Below are positions 25,067 through 33,105 of a DNA stretch of 64,000 bases, in pieces. The DNA is from Collinsella stercoris DSM 13279 (GTDB taxonomy: Bacteria > Actinomycetota > Coriobacteriia > Coriobacteriales > Coriobacteriaceae): positions 2,294,001-2,358,000 of the forward strand of contig NZ_CP085935.1 in assembly GCF_020735465.1 (NCBI RefSeq). Direction: 5' to 3'. The notes under the pieces are model-generated. The model was given only the letters and a program-made list of their open reading frames with translations. It ran no database searches and was not told the DNA's origin. Numbering within the stretch: position 1 is the first letter of the stretch; the number at the start of each line of letters is the position of its first letter. The position numbers and the translations under genes are program-made.

Positions 25067-25810
25067 ATGCAATGGTCGTACGAAGTCGAATGCAGTAAAG
25101 TTTTCAATCATGGGAAGAGTGTCATCAATCAAATACAGGACACTCAGCAAGCTTCCATCATCGCAGCGGCGAAATTGGTTGCAGACAGCTTCATGAATCA
25201 AAAGTCCTTCTTTGTCAGCGGCTCTGGCCACTCCCATACGGTTGCCGAAGAGTTTTATGGTCGCGCCGGAGGCTTGGCATTTGTGAAGCCCATCCTTACT
25301 GGTGAACTGACGCTTACTGAGCATCCGACCAAGAGCTCCTATATCGAGCGGCTTTCTGGATATGCCTCAATTCTCGCCGACTTGTATCGCATCGCGGAAG
25401 GCGATGTCGTATTGATTGCGTCGAATTCGGGACGAAACGCCTATCCTGTTGAGCTTGCTTTGAAAGCAAAAGAGCGCGGAGCGTCAGTGGTGGCAATAAC
25501 GAGTCGTGCCCATTCCGACGCGACGACATCTCGCGATCCGTCTGGTAAGCATCTACTGGATGTCGCGGACGTTGTGATTGACAACTGTGGGGTTCCCGGC
25601 GATGCGTGCATGGAGATAGAAGGTGTTCGCACGGCAATGTGTCCGACCTCTTCAATGGCAAATGCTTTCATCGTGCAGGCGATTAGCGTACTTTCCGCTC
25701 AACTTATCGTAGAGGCGGGAGGAGAGCCTCCGGTGTTCGTGAGCCTCAACAGCCAAGGCACAGAGCATGTCAACGACGAGCTGTTCTCAATGTACACGCG
25801 ACTGTATTAA
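25067..25810 (+). CDS. SIS-domain phosphosugar isomerase/lyase (UPF0309-like)
   Basis: 247-residue cytoplasmic SIS-domain protein, first gene of the operon. The phosphosugar-binding loops are visible as FFVSGSGHSHTVAEEFYGRAG and VVLIASNSGRNAYPVELAL. The two-domain arrangement fits the UPF0309 sugar isomerase family, related to GmhA and the MurQ etherase. Possible reactions are aldose-ketose isomerisation or removal of a substituent from an imported sugar phosphate. Six bases separate it from nanE. Codon use is less GC-biased than in the flanks. The substrate cannot be told from the sequence. Confidence 0.75.
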   Translation: MQWSYEVECSKVFNHGKSVINQIQDTQQASIIAAAKLVADSFMNQKSFFVSGSGHSHTVAEEFYGRAGGLAFVKPILTGELTLTEHPTKSSYIERLSGYASILADLYRIAEGDVVLIASNSGRNAYPVELALKAKERGASVVAITSRAHSDATTSRDPSGKHLLDVADVVIDNCGVPGDACMEIEGVRTAMCPTSSMANAFIVQAISVLSAQLIVEAGGEPPVFVSLNSQGTEHVNDELFSMYTRLY

Positions 25811-25815
25811 GGCTG

Positions 25816-26550
25816 ATGACGATGAGGAAAGATCAGACGATCGAGGCGCTCAGGGGGCAGCTTGTCGTGTCGTGCCAGGCATATGAGGACAATCCCCTGC
25901 ATGGTGTTGATAACATGGCGATTATGTCCAGGTGCGTTCTCGAGGGTGGTGCAGGAGCGATCAGGCTTTGTTGGCCGGAAACGATCAGAGCAGTTCGACC
26001 ATTTTGCGCCAAGCCCATCATCGGGATAAACAAGGTGATGCCAACCGATGCACACGATGCTTTCGAAAGCGTGTATATTACGCCGACGCTTGAGTCCGCT
26101 ATCGCAGTTGTCGAGGCGGGTTGTGATGTTCTGGCGATGGACGGGACGCTGCGAGAGCGCCAACAAGGCGAGCGACTTGAAGAGATTGTCAAGGAGCTCA
26201 AAAGGCGGTATCCCGATCTGGTGCTCATGGCCGATCTTGCAACGATTGAAGAAGGAATCGCATGTGCCGAAATGGGCTTCGATATTCTCGCCTCCACCTT
26301 GTCGGGATATACGACCGAAACGCGGGAACGATCTGAGATGGAACCAGATTACGAGTTGATTAGCGCGTTGAAGCGGCGGACCGGTTTGTTGGTGAATGCC
26401 GAGGGGCGGATTTGGAATCTCCGTCAGCTAGATCGAGCTTGGCAGTGTGGGGCGGATATGGTGAGCATTGGTTCAGCGATTACCAATCCGATGAAGACGA
26501 CCCAATATCTGACGGCGCATATGCATGTTCCGACTGGTGTTGCGGGGTGA
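25816..26550 (+). CDS. nanE: Putative N-acetylmannosamine-6-phosphate 2-epimerase (NanE-like)
   Basis: 244-residue TIM-barrel protein of the NanE family, which interconverts ManNAc-6-phosphate and GlcNAc-6-phosphate. Family segments are LRGQLVVSCQA at the start, GAGAIRLCW, ITPTLESA, VLAMDGTLRERQ, LMADLATIEEG, STLSGYT and VNAEGRIW. No nanA, nanK or nagA is nearby, so this is not a standard sialic acid cluster and the true substrate may be another 2-amino or 2-substituted sugar phosphate delivered by the PTS below. An in-frame ATG two codons downstream is an equally good start. Confidence 0.82.
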   Translation: MTMRKDQTIEALRGQLVVSCQAYEDNPLHGVDNMAIMSRCVLEGGAGAIRLCWPETIRAVRPFCAKPIIGINKVMPTDAHDAFESVYITPTLESAIAVVEAGCDVLAMDGTLRERQQGERLEEIVKELKRRYPDLVLMADLATIEEGIACAEMGFDILASTLSGYTTETRERSEMEPDYELISALKRRTGLLVNAEGRIWNLRQLDRAWQCGADMVSIGSAITNPMKTTQYLTAHMHVPTGVAG

Positions 26551-26557
26551 ATTGCCG

Positions 26558-27736
26558 ATGAGGTACGACAAAGCGTATTTCGATAGGGAAATAGATCGAT
26601 CCGGAACCGAAGCAACAAAATGGAGTCGATACGATAATTTGGGTTTTGGAGATAGCTGTTCCTTCCCGTTATGGCTGGCCGATATGGATTTGCCCACAAG
26701 TGTGGAAATCTCACGCGCTCTCATAAAACGCGCGGAACATCCAATTTATGGCTACACCGATAGAGGCCCGGAGTACCAGCGCCTCTTTGCGGAGCGGTTC
26801 GACTCGTCCCATCAGGGCGTTAAGCCAAGTGACGTCGTTCTGTCTACGGGTGTCATGTACTCAATCGCGGGGGCGTTGGAGATTTTCACCAATCCCGGGG
26901 ATTGCGTTTTGATTATGCGGCCGTGTTATCGCCCCTTTGTTACGACGGTCGAGTCCCTTGGTCGCAAGCCGGTGTTTGTTGATATGATCCAGGGCAAAGA
27001 TGCCTATGAAATTGATTTCGACGGGATGGATCACGCCGCGGCGCAATGCAGGGCGTTCATCTTGTGCAATCCGCACAACCCTACTGGTCGTGTTTTCACG
27101 CACGGAGAGCTCGAGTCCTTGGCGGCCCTGTGTGAGCGCCATCAGCTGATCGTGATTTCGGATGAGATTCACAGCGATTTTGTCTACGGAGATTCCAAAT
27201 TCTCCTCAATTGCGACTGCCAGTCAATATGTCCGAGACCATGGGGTCTTTTGCGTGGCTCCTACCAAGGCGTTCAATCTGGCGGGAATCAAGATTTCCGC
27301 CGCTCTCATTTTCAACCAAGACATGAATCGACGTTTCGTTGGCCGGGCAAAGACGGTTGGCATCAATAGCATCAACCTGTTTGCCATGGAAGCGCTTAAA
27401 GCGGCATATGTGCAATCCGGGTCATGGCAAGAGGGGCTCTTGCAATATCTTGGCGATAATCGCGACATTGTGACGAGGTTTGTCGAAGCAAACAGGGAGT
27501 CAATCCAAGCTTATCGACCCGAGGGAACGTATTTTTACTGGCTGAATTTTCCTGAGGTTGAGAACGTCGCGACTCACCTTGCGCACGAGGCTCGTGTCGT
27601 TTTGAACGACGGTACCGACTTCTCGCCATATTGCAGCGAGTGGGCTCGCTTGAATTTTGCCTGTCCGCAACGCGTCCTCACGAGCGCGTTGGAGCGTATC
27701 GCGTCGTGGAGAAGGGAGCGATGTGGGAGGCTGTGA
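26558..27736 (+). CDS. PLP-dependent aminotransferase/C-S lyase (MalY/PatB family)
   Basis: 392-residue fold-type I PLP enzyme. The ATG at 26558 begins MRYDKAYFDREIDR, the usual family start; upstream in-frame sequence overlaps nanE. Landmarks are LWLADMDLP, the CNPHNPTGRVF loop, SDEIHSDFVYG (PLP-contacting Asp) and the Schiff-base lysine in APTKAFNLAG. MalY/PatB proteins cleave C-S bonds of cystathionine-like substrates by beta-elimination, and MalY also regulates maltose genes. It lies 8 bp after nanE in a sugar operon, so it may act on a sugar-amino-acid conjugate or serve a regulatory role. This is inference. Confidence 0.8.
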   Translation: MRYDKAYFDREIDRSGTEATKWSRYDNLGFGDSCSFPLWLADMDLPTSVEISRALIKRAEHPIYGYTDRGPEYQRLFAERFDSSHQGVKPSDVVLSTGVMYSIAGALEIFTNPGDCVLIMRPCYRPFVTTVESLGRKPVFVDMIQGKDAYEIDFDGMDHAAAQCRAFILCNPHNPTGRVFTHGELESLAALCERHQLIVISDEIHSDFVYGDSKFSSIATASQYVRDHGVFCVAPTKAFNLAGIKISAALIFNQDMNRRFVGRAKTVGINSINLFAMEALKAAYVQSGSWQEGLLQYLGDNRDIVTRFVEANRESIQAYRPEGTYFYWLNFPEVENVATHLAHEARVVLNDGTDFSPYCSEWARLNFACPQRVLTSALERIASWRRERCGRL

Positions 27737-27787
27737 AGCCGAATGTGATTACCGTCCTGTGTCCATTCAAAAGAAGAAGGGAAAGAA

Positions 27788-28273
27788 ATGAGCATTGTTT
27801 TGTTGAGGTGCGATGACCGACTTATCCACGGACAGTGCATCGTTCGCGTTCTGAATGACTACAAGGTCGACCAAATCATTCTCGCCGATGCGTTTACCGC
27901 GGCAAATCCCATCATGGAGAACGTTTATAAAATGTCAGTTCCCTCGACGGTGAAGTTGTCGTTGGTCGATCCGGCTTCCGGGGAAGCAATTGAACTTATC
28001 GAACGAGCCTCCGCAGATGAATCCTCGACGCTTGTATTGGTGAAGGATCCCGTTGTCGTCCTTGATCTTCAGAAACGGACGGACTCGCTTCCAAAATCCC
28101 TCGATATTGGCCCGATGAGCAATCGGGCGGGAACAAGAAAGGTCACGTATTTCTCCTTCCTTTTGCAGGCAGAAGAGCAAGCCTGTGAAGGCTTGAGCGA
28201 CTTCGGGGTCCGCGTTTTTTTCCAGCAAGTCCCGGGAGAGAAGGAAGTCGAGTGGTCTGAGGTCAAGCAGTAG
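27788..28273 (+). CDS. PTS mannose/sorbose-family EIIB
   Basis: 161-residue cytoplasmic phosphocarrier of the mannose-type PTS. The phosphorylated residue is His14 in DDRLIHGQ, the diagnostic motif of EIIB-Man. It accepts phosphate from an EIIA and transfers it to the sugar entering through EIIC/EIID. No mannose-type EIIA domain is fused or adjacent, so it must come from elsewhere in the genome. GAAGGGAAAGAA precedes the ATG. The gene is followed by IIC after 33 bp. Confidence 0.9.
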   Translation: MSIVLLRCDDRLIHGQCIVRVLNDYKVDQIILADAFTAANPIMENVYKMSVPSTVKLSLVDPASGEAIELIERASADESSTLVLVKDPVVVLDLQKRTDSLPKSLDIGPMSNRAGTRKVTYFSFLLQAEEQACEGLSDFGVRVFFQQVPGEKEVEWSEVKQ

Positions 28274-28306
28274 CCAATGTGGGGAGCGCAATAGAAGGGA
28301 GTTACC

Positions 28307-29068
28307 ATGTCTTTGATTCAAGCGCTGCTTATCGCGTTGTTCGGTTACCTGGGATCCATTTACGGAACGTTCCTCTTCGGAACGGTCGGCGGGTGGAATC
28401 TTATCGGTCGGCCGATTGTCGCCGGTGCGATCATCGGTGTGATTATGGGAGATGTGACGAACGGCATTCTCATCGGCGCGGCGATTCAGGCGCTGTATGT
28501 AGGGCTCGTCACCCCTGGCATGTCAGTTCCGGGTGACGTGAACTTCGCGTCGTATATCGGCATCCCGCTGGCATTGGCGGCAGGCGCTTCTCCTGAATAT
28601 GCTGTGGGCATTTCGGTTCCCCTGAGCCTGCTCGGTGTTGCGGCGATTTACAGCGTCGCGACGTTCAACGCAGTGTTCGTGCATCTTCAGGAGAAGTGGA
28701 TTTCTGAGGGCAAGCTCAAGCACGCTACTCGTATTCCTATTTACTCGAACATCTCCGAGTTCATCGTTCGCTTTGTTCCTATTTTCCTGGCATGCTACTT
28801 TGGTGCCGATTATGTTCCGACGTTGATCGCCCTGATTCCCGAATGGTTGGGCACGGTGTTCCAGGTCCTCGGTGGAATTCTGCCTGCCGTTGGCTTCGGT
28901 TTGCTGATCAAGTTTACGCTCAAGAAGAACATCGAACTGCTCTTTTTCGTCGTGGGATTCATCCTCATGGCCGTTCTGAAGATGCCGATCGTTGCCATCA
29001 CGTTTGTTGCTGCATTTATCGCCTATGTCGATTATCTCGGTTCCAATAAGTCCAAGGAGGTCGAATAG
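28307..29068 (+). CDS. PTS mannose/sorbose-family EIIC
   Basis: 253-residue integral membrane permease subunit with about seven hydrophobic spans. The family pattern GRPIVAGAIIGVIMGDVTNGILIGAAIQALYVG is present near the N-terminus, and the two-residue stop-to-start gap with IID indicates coupling. It pairs with EIID to form the sugar channel. The substrate is not predictable. A GAAGGGAGTT ribosome site precedes the ATG. Confidence 0.9.
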   Translation: MSLIQALLIALFGYLGSIYGTFLFGTVGGWNLIGRPIVAGAIIGVIMGDVTNGILIGAAIQALYVGLVTPGMSVPGDVNFASYIGIPLALAAGASPEYAVGISVPLSLLGVAAIYSVATFNAVFVHLQEKWISEGKLKHATRIPIYSNISEFIVRFVPIFLACYFGADYVPTLIALIPEWLGTVFQVLGGILPAVGFGLLIKFTLKKNIELLFFVVGFILMAVLKMPIVAITFVAAFIAYVDYLGSNKSKEVE

Positions 29069-29070
29069 AC

Positions 29071-29889
29071 ATGGCAAAGCTCTCGAAATCCGATGTTCGC
29101 AAGTGTTACGTCAACTGGATAACGTTCTCATTGGGTTGCCAGAACATGGAGCGCATGATGGCTCCCGCGTTTGCACGCATGATGGGGCTCGTCGCCAAGA
29201 AGCTGTATGACGATCCCGAGGAGCAAAAGGCCCTCATGATGCGCCATACACAGTTCTTCAATACCGAAGAAGTCATGGGGGCTATTGTCCCGGGTGTTGT
29301 TTTGGGCATGGAGGAGAAGCGTGCCGAGGGCGAAGACATCCCTGACGAGCTGATCCAGAGCACCAAGACTGCTCTTATGGGACCATTTGCGGGAATGGGC
29401 GACTCTCTGCTCGGCGGAACGCTTCGGCCGATTTTGCTGTCGATCGCCATGGGCTTATCGTCGGGAACCGGTAGCCCTGCCGGTCCAATCTTCTATACGG
29501 CCGTATGGCTTGCCGTGATTCTGCCCCTGTCGTGGCTGCTGTTCTCCCGTGGCTATAAACTCGGCATTAACGCGAGTGAGATGCTGTTTAAGGGCGGTCG
29601 CAAAGATTTGCTGACGCGTGCTGCAAATATCGTCGGTCTGGTTATCGTAGGTGCGATTTCCGCGCAGTATGTCAGCGCAACTTCTGGTCTTTCGTATACG
29701 GCTGCAGGCGTTGAATATACGCTGCAGGGCATTCTCGACAGCATCATGCCCGGCTTGTTCCCCCTCGCGCTCACTTTGCTCGCCTGGTGGCTTCTTGATA
29801 AGAAAGCCTGGAAGATCACTCGGGTGTTCGTTGTGTTCATCGTCATAGCGATTGTGGCGGGCCTTACCGGTCTCATTGTCGTGGTGTAA
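29071..29889 (+). CDS. PTS mannose/sorbose-family EIID
   Basis: 272-residue membrane subunit specific to the mannose PTS class. It shows NMERMMAPAFARMM, NTEEVMGAIVPGVVLGMEE and the MGPFAGMGDSLLGGTLRPI block typical of EIID, then several membrane helices. It begins 2 bp after the EIIC stop. Last gene of the transport operon, followed by a strong terminator. Confidence 0.9.
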   Translation: MAKLSKSDVRKCYVNWITFSLGCQNMERMMAPAFARMMGLVAKKLYDDPEEQKALMMRHTQFFNTEEVMGAIVPGVVLGMEEKRAEGEDIPDELIQSTKTALMGPFAGMGDSLLGGTLRPILLSIAMGLSSGTGSPAGPIFYTAVWLAVILPLSWLLFSRGYKLGINASEMLFKGGRKDLLTRAANIVGLVIVGAISAQYVSATSGLSYTAAGVEYTLQGILDSIMPGLFPLALTLLAWWLLDKKAWKITRVFVVFIVIAIVAGLTGLIVVV

Positions 29890-29904
29890 AGCATGTGGGA
29901 GTAG

Positions 29905-29941
29905 CAGGCGGTCGGGGCATATTGCCCCTGCCGCCTGTTTT
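29905..29941 (+). terminator. Terminator of the SIS/NanE/PTS operon
   Basis: CAGGCGG pairs with CCGCCTG and GGGGCA with TGCCCC around a short loop, followed by TTTT. It separates the operon from the regulator gene. Confidence 0.85.
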
Positions 29942-30026
29942 CGCCCGTTTGCCAGCGACTCAAATGTCAGACGGTACAACTGTCATAAACTAGTGGTGCC
30001 CGAGATCTAGAGAAGGGGGAGCTCGC

Positions 30027-30839
30027 ATGTCCATCATCGGAAAGATTGAATCGTGCCTACCTTCCTTCACCAAAACAGAAACGATAATTGCGCGATTCAT
30101 CCTCGATCATAGAGAAGATGGGGTCGAACAATACCTTCTCGGTGACTTGTCCCGCGAGCTGGGTGTTGGAGAGGCAACGATCGTGAGATTTTGTCGCAAA
30201 TTGGGGTTGGGAGGATTCACAGAGCTTAAATTTTTGCTTTCTGTCGAGAACGAAGAGCATACAGCGGCACGAGAGAACTCCGGTGAAATAAAGGACATCC
30301 TCATATCGAGCATCAAGATGACCGATTCCATGGTTTCCTCGAAGGACATATCGGATGTAGTTGATTTGGCGGGAGCGGCTTCCGAAGTTTTCTTTTTTGG
30401 AATAGGCATGAGCGGATTGTCGGCGTCGATGGGCGAGTCTCGCTTGTTTCGTTTCGGGAAAAGGACTAAAGCCATAACGGAGGCGCATGCGCAGAATATG
30501 CAAGCAAGTCTGTGCGATGAAAACAGCCTTATTGTGGCGGTTTCGATATCGGGGGAGACCATAGATCTTATCGAGGCGGTCTCGCTGGCAAAGGAATCCG
30601 GTGCGAAAGTTGTTGCCATTACTAGCTATCTGCGTTCGACATTGGCAGAGCTGGCGGATTACGTGTTGCTGAGCTTCGGGAAGCCCAACTATATCAATGC
30701 CGGTGCGTTTTCAACGGTAGTTTCGCAGCTATACATTTTGGATTTAATTACTAGCGAGTATGCGTTAAGGTTCAGCGCGGAGGCGGCTCGATCGAAAAAG
30801 CGAATTGCGCGGTCGATTATCAACAAAATGGTTAATTAA
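30027..30839 (+). CDS. RpiR/MurR-family transcriptional regulator
   Basis: 270-residue regulator with an N-terminal RpiR helix-turn-helix (LSRELGVGEATIVRFCRKLGLGGFTELK, about 42-70) and a C-terminal SIS domain for sugar-phosphate sensing (FFFGIGMSGLSASMGESRLFRFGKR; VAVSISGETIDLIEAV). AGAAGGGGGAGCTCGC precedes the ATG. Its position after the mannose-PTS operon, with its own upstream region, suggests it senses the phosphorylated substrate and controls that operon, possibly through the TGGAG-N4-CTCCA sites at 24961-25008. Confidence 0.88.
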   Translation: MSIIGKIESCLPSFTKTETIIARFILDHREDGVEQYLLGDLSRELGVGEATIVRFCRKLGLGGFTELKFLLSVENEEHTAARENSGEIKDILISSIKMTDSMVSSKDISDVVDLAGAASEVFFFGIGMSGLSASMGESRLFRFGKRTKAITEAHAQNMQASLCDENSLIVAVSISGETIDLIEAVSLAKESGAKVVAITSYLRSTLAELADYVLLSFGKPNYINAGAFSTVVSQLYILDLITSEYALRFSAEAARSKKRIARSIINKMVN

Positions 30840-31200
30840 AAACAAGTCTGTGTAATTCGCTAATTGCCTGTTCGTCCGTATAGGGTAGCGCCCCCTTTGT
30901 CGATGAGGGCTGGCGAATAAAGCCGGCGTGGAGGGCAGGTCGGGTCGGTCAGGCTGGTGATGGTGATTTTCGTGCGAGCCAGGCGCAATTTCGATAGGAC
31001 GACGCTGGTACTGTTATGATGAGGGGCGGTCGCGATGTTGGCGCGGCCGCTCATTTTATTTAAGAGGGTCACGAGAAAGGCCTGAGGTGAAACCTAAACC
31101 CCGACCATACAGTCGCTGACCCCTGCGAGCGCCCCATGGCGTGGCCGAATGCCGCGCGCGGGTGCCCGTACGGGGTGCATCCGCAGCTTGAAGGAGCGCT
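30840..31200 (+). other. Intergenic region with extended -10 promoter, hairpin and leader
   Basis: No coding sequence is evident in these 361 bases. An extended -10 box TGTTATGAT lies at 31012-31020. A GC-rich hairpin GCGGTCGCG (31026-31034) / CGCGGCCGC (31042-31050) followed by TCATTTTATTT can act as a terminator. The rest up to 31200 is a GC-rich structured-looking leader of the magnesium-transport genes. Bases 30840-31000 show nothing recognisable. Confidence 0.5.
31075..31195 (+). promoter_or_regulatory. Possible M-box (Mg2+) riboswitch
   Basis: The leader contains AGGTGA (31085-31090), then CGCTGACCCC (31114-31123) and GAGCGCCCCATGG (31127-31139) in the order and rough spacing of actinobacterial M-box aptamers, and it precedes an MgtE-like gene. 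The match is by eye and partial: the invariant GTTAGGTGAGGCT start is only approximated as CTGAGGTGAAACC. A covariance-model search is needed. Confidence 0.4.
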
Positions 31201-33093
31201 ATGAATTATTTATCCGAGATGCTCAGGCTCCCCGTCGTGGACTCGGCGGGCGAGAAGATCGGCATCGTGAACGACCTCGGCATCGCCACGGGCGAGGTCT
31301 TTCCCCGTGTGACCGCCCTGGCGTTCCAAGGCCCGGGCAAGACCCCGTTCATGATCAGCTGGCGCAAGTACGTGGAGCGTTTTGACGAGGACGGCGTGTA
31401 CCTCAAGTACCCCGCCACCGACATTCGCTTCTCCTACCTGCAGCCCGATGAGGTCCTGCTGGCCCGCGACATCATGAACAAGCAGATCGTGGACACGCAG
31501 GGCATGAAGGTCGTGCGCGTCAACGACATCAAGCTTTCCGCCACGGGCGACAACCAGCTGCGCCTGCTCGGCGCCGAGGTGGGCGCCCGCGGCCTGCTCC
31601 GCGCCATCCACCCGCTGCTCGAGCGCGTGAGCGCGCGCGTTGCCAAGATGCTCGGCAAGCAGTTGCCCGAGGATATCATCGCCTGGTCTTACATGGACCT
31701 GCTGGAGCGCTCCACCAAGCAGATCAAGCTCTCCGTATCGCACAAGACGCTCTCCGAGCTGCATCCGGCCGACATCGCCGACATCATCGAGCAGCTCGAT
31801 CCGCGCCTGCGCACGCAGGTGTTCGCCCAGCTCGACACCGAGCAGGCGGCCGAGGCCATCACCGAGCTCGACGACGACGAGCTCATGACCGAGATGCTCG
31901 AGGGCCTGTCCGACCGCGAGGCGTCCACGATGCTCGCCACCATGGACCCCGACGACGCGGCGGCCCTCATCGAGGAGCTCGACTACGAGAAGGCCGAGAA
32001 GCTCCTGCGCCTCATGGGCGTCAAGGAGGAGAAGGCCATTCGTAACCTGCTGGGTTACGAGGAGGACACCGCCGGCCGCATCATGACCAACGAGTTCGTG
32101 GCGCTGCCCGCCACGGCGACGGTCCAGGATGCCATCGACGCGCTGCGCGGCCTGGATGAGGACTTCGAGAGCATCTACTACGTGTACACCACCGATGCCG
32201 AGGGCGCGCTCACGGGCGTGCTCTCCATGCGCTCGCTCGTGGTGGCCGAGCACGATGCGCGCCTGAAGGACTTGGCGTTCCGCGATGTGGTGTGGGTCGC
32301 CCCCGACCTGGACCAGGAGCTCGTGGCCGACGAGATGACCAAGTACGACCTCGTGGCCATCCCCGTGTGCGACGAGAACCGCCATATCCTGGGCATCGTC
32401 ACGGTCGACGACGCGCTTGACGTCATCGCCGAGGAGCATGCCGAGGACCTGCAGATCGCGGGCGTCTCGGTGGGAGAGAGCAACGCCGGCGAGTCCACCC
32501 ATGCGTTCACCTGGTTTGCCCAGCGTCAGTACTGGGTCGTGGTGTGGGCCATCGCCGCGTGCGCCATCGCGGCCATCGTGGTGTCGCCGCTCTCCAACAT
32601 CGATCTCACGTACCAGGACATGGGGATCGAGGGCGCGCGCGACATGATCACGAGCCAAGGTCTCATGGCGCTCATGCCTATCTCCATCATGCCGGTCGTG
32701 CTCATGGCCTCGATGCGCATGGTGTCCTTTGTTAAGAACAGCTATCTCGAGTACGACGAGCGCGACGATGAGCCCAAGCCCTACCTCGGCTTCTTTATCA
32801 AGACGACCTTCATTGGCGTGGTGCTTGCCGGCGTGGTGTTCCTGTGCGGCGAGCTCATGGCAACGACGCTGTTCGCCGAGGCCAATCCCTGGGCGGCCAA
32901 GACGCTGCTCGCGTGTTTTAAGAGCGCGGCGATGGTGATCGCCGCCACGTATGCGAGCGCAGTGGTCTACTTCTACATCCTGTTTCGCAGCGACGAGAAG
33001 GACCAGAGCGTCTCGGGCACCTCACTGACCTTTGCGGCGGTGCTGTTGTCCGCCCTTGCCTACACGATCCTCGGCTCCATGCCGCTTCTGTAA
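31201..33093 (+). CDS. PRC-barrel / MgtE_N / CBS membrane protein, partner of NRMT
   Basis: 630-residue protein with a composite layout. A PRC-barrel-like N-terminus (1-170, LRLPVVDSAGEKIGIVNDL) is followed by an MgtE_N helical domain (about 180-290: LSELHPADIADIIEQLDPRL and EMLEGLSDREASTMLATMDPDDAAALIEEL), a CBS pair (about 290-420: TAGRIMTNEFVALPATATV; DLVAIPVCDENRHILGIVTVDDALDVI) and about five membrane helices. These helices do not look like the MgtE channel. MgtE_N and CBS domains sense Mg2+ or nucleotides in known transporters. It lies 12 bp before an Nramp-related Mg2+ transporter, so a regulatory or co-transport role is inferred. TTGAAGGAGCGCT precedes the ATG. Confidence 0.85.
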   Translation: MNYLSEMLRLPVVDSAGEKIGIVNDLGIATGEVFPRVTALAFQGPGKTPFMISWRKYVERFDEDGVYLKYPATDIRFSYLQPDEVLLARDIMNKQIVDTQGMKVVRVNDIKLSATGDNQLRLLGAEVGARGLLRAIHPLLERVSARVAKMLGKQLPEDIIAWSYMDLLERSTKQIKLSVSHKTLSELHPADIADIIEQLDPRLRTQVFAQLDTEQAAEAITELDDDELMTEMLEGLSDREASTMLATMDPDDAAALIEELDYEKAEKLLRLMGVKEEKAIRNLLGYEEDTAGRIMTNEFVALPATATVQDAIDALRGLDEDFESIYYVYTTDAEGALTGVLSMRSLVVAEHDARLKDLAFRDVVWVAPDLDQELVADEMTKYDLVAIPVCDENRHILGIVTVDDALDVIAEEHAEDLQIAGVSVGESNAGESTHAFTWFAQRQYWVVVWAIAACAIAAIVVSPLSNIDLTYQDMGIEGARDMITSQGLMALMPISIMPVVLMASMRMVSFVKNSYLEYDERDDEPKPYLGFFIKTTFIGVVLAGVVFLCGELMATTLFAEANPWAAKTLLACFKSAAMVIAATYASAVVYFYILFRSDEKDQSVSGTSLTFAAVLLSALAYTILGSMPLL

Positions 33094-33105
33094 GGTGATG
33101 GGGTC

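Noticed and set aside
25816..26550. Sialic acid (nan) catabolic cluster
   Set aside because: Only the NanE-like gene is present; there is no lyase, kinase, deacetylase or deaminase in the neighbourhood.
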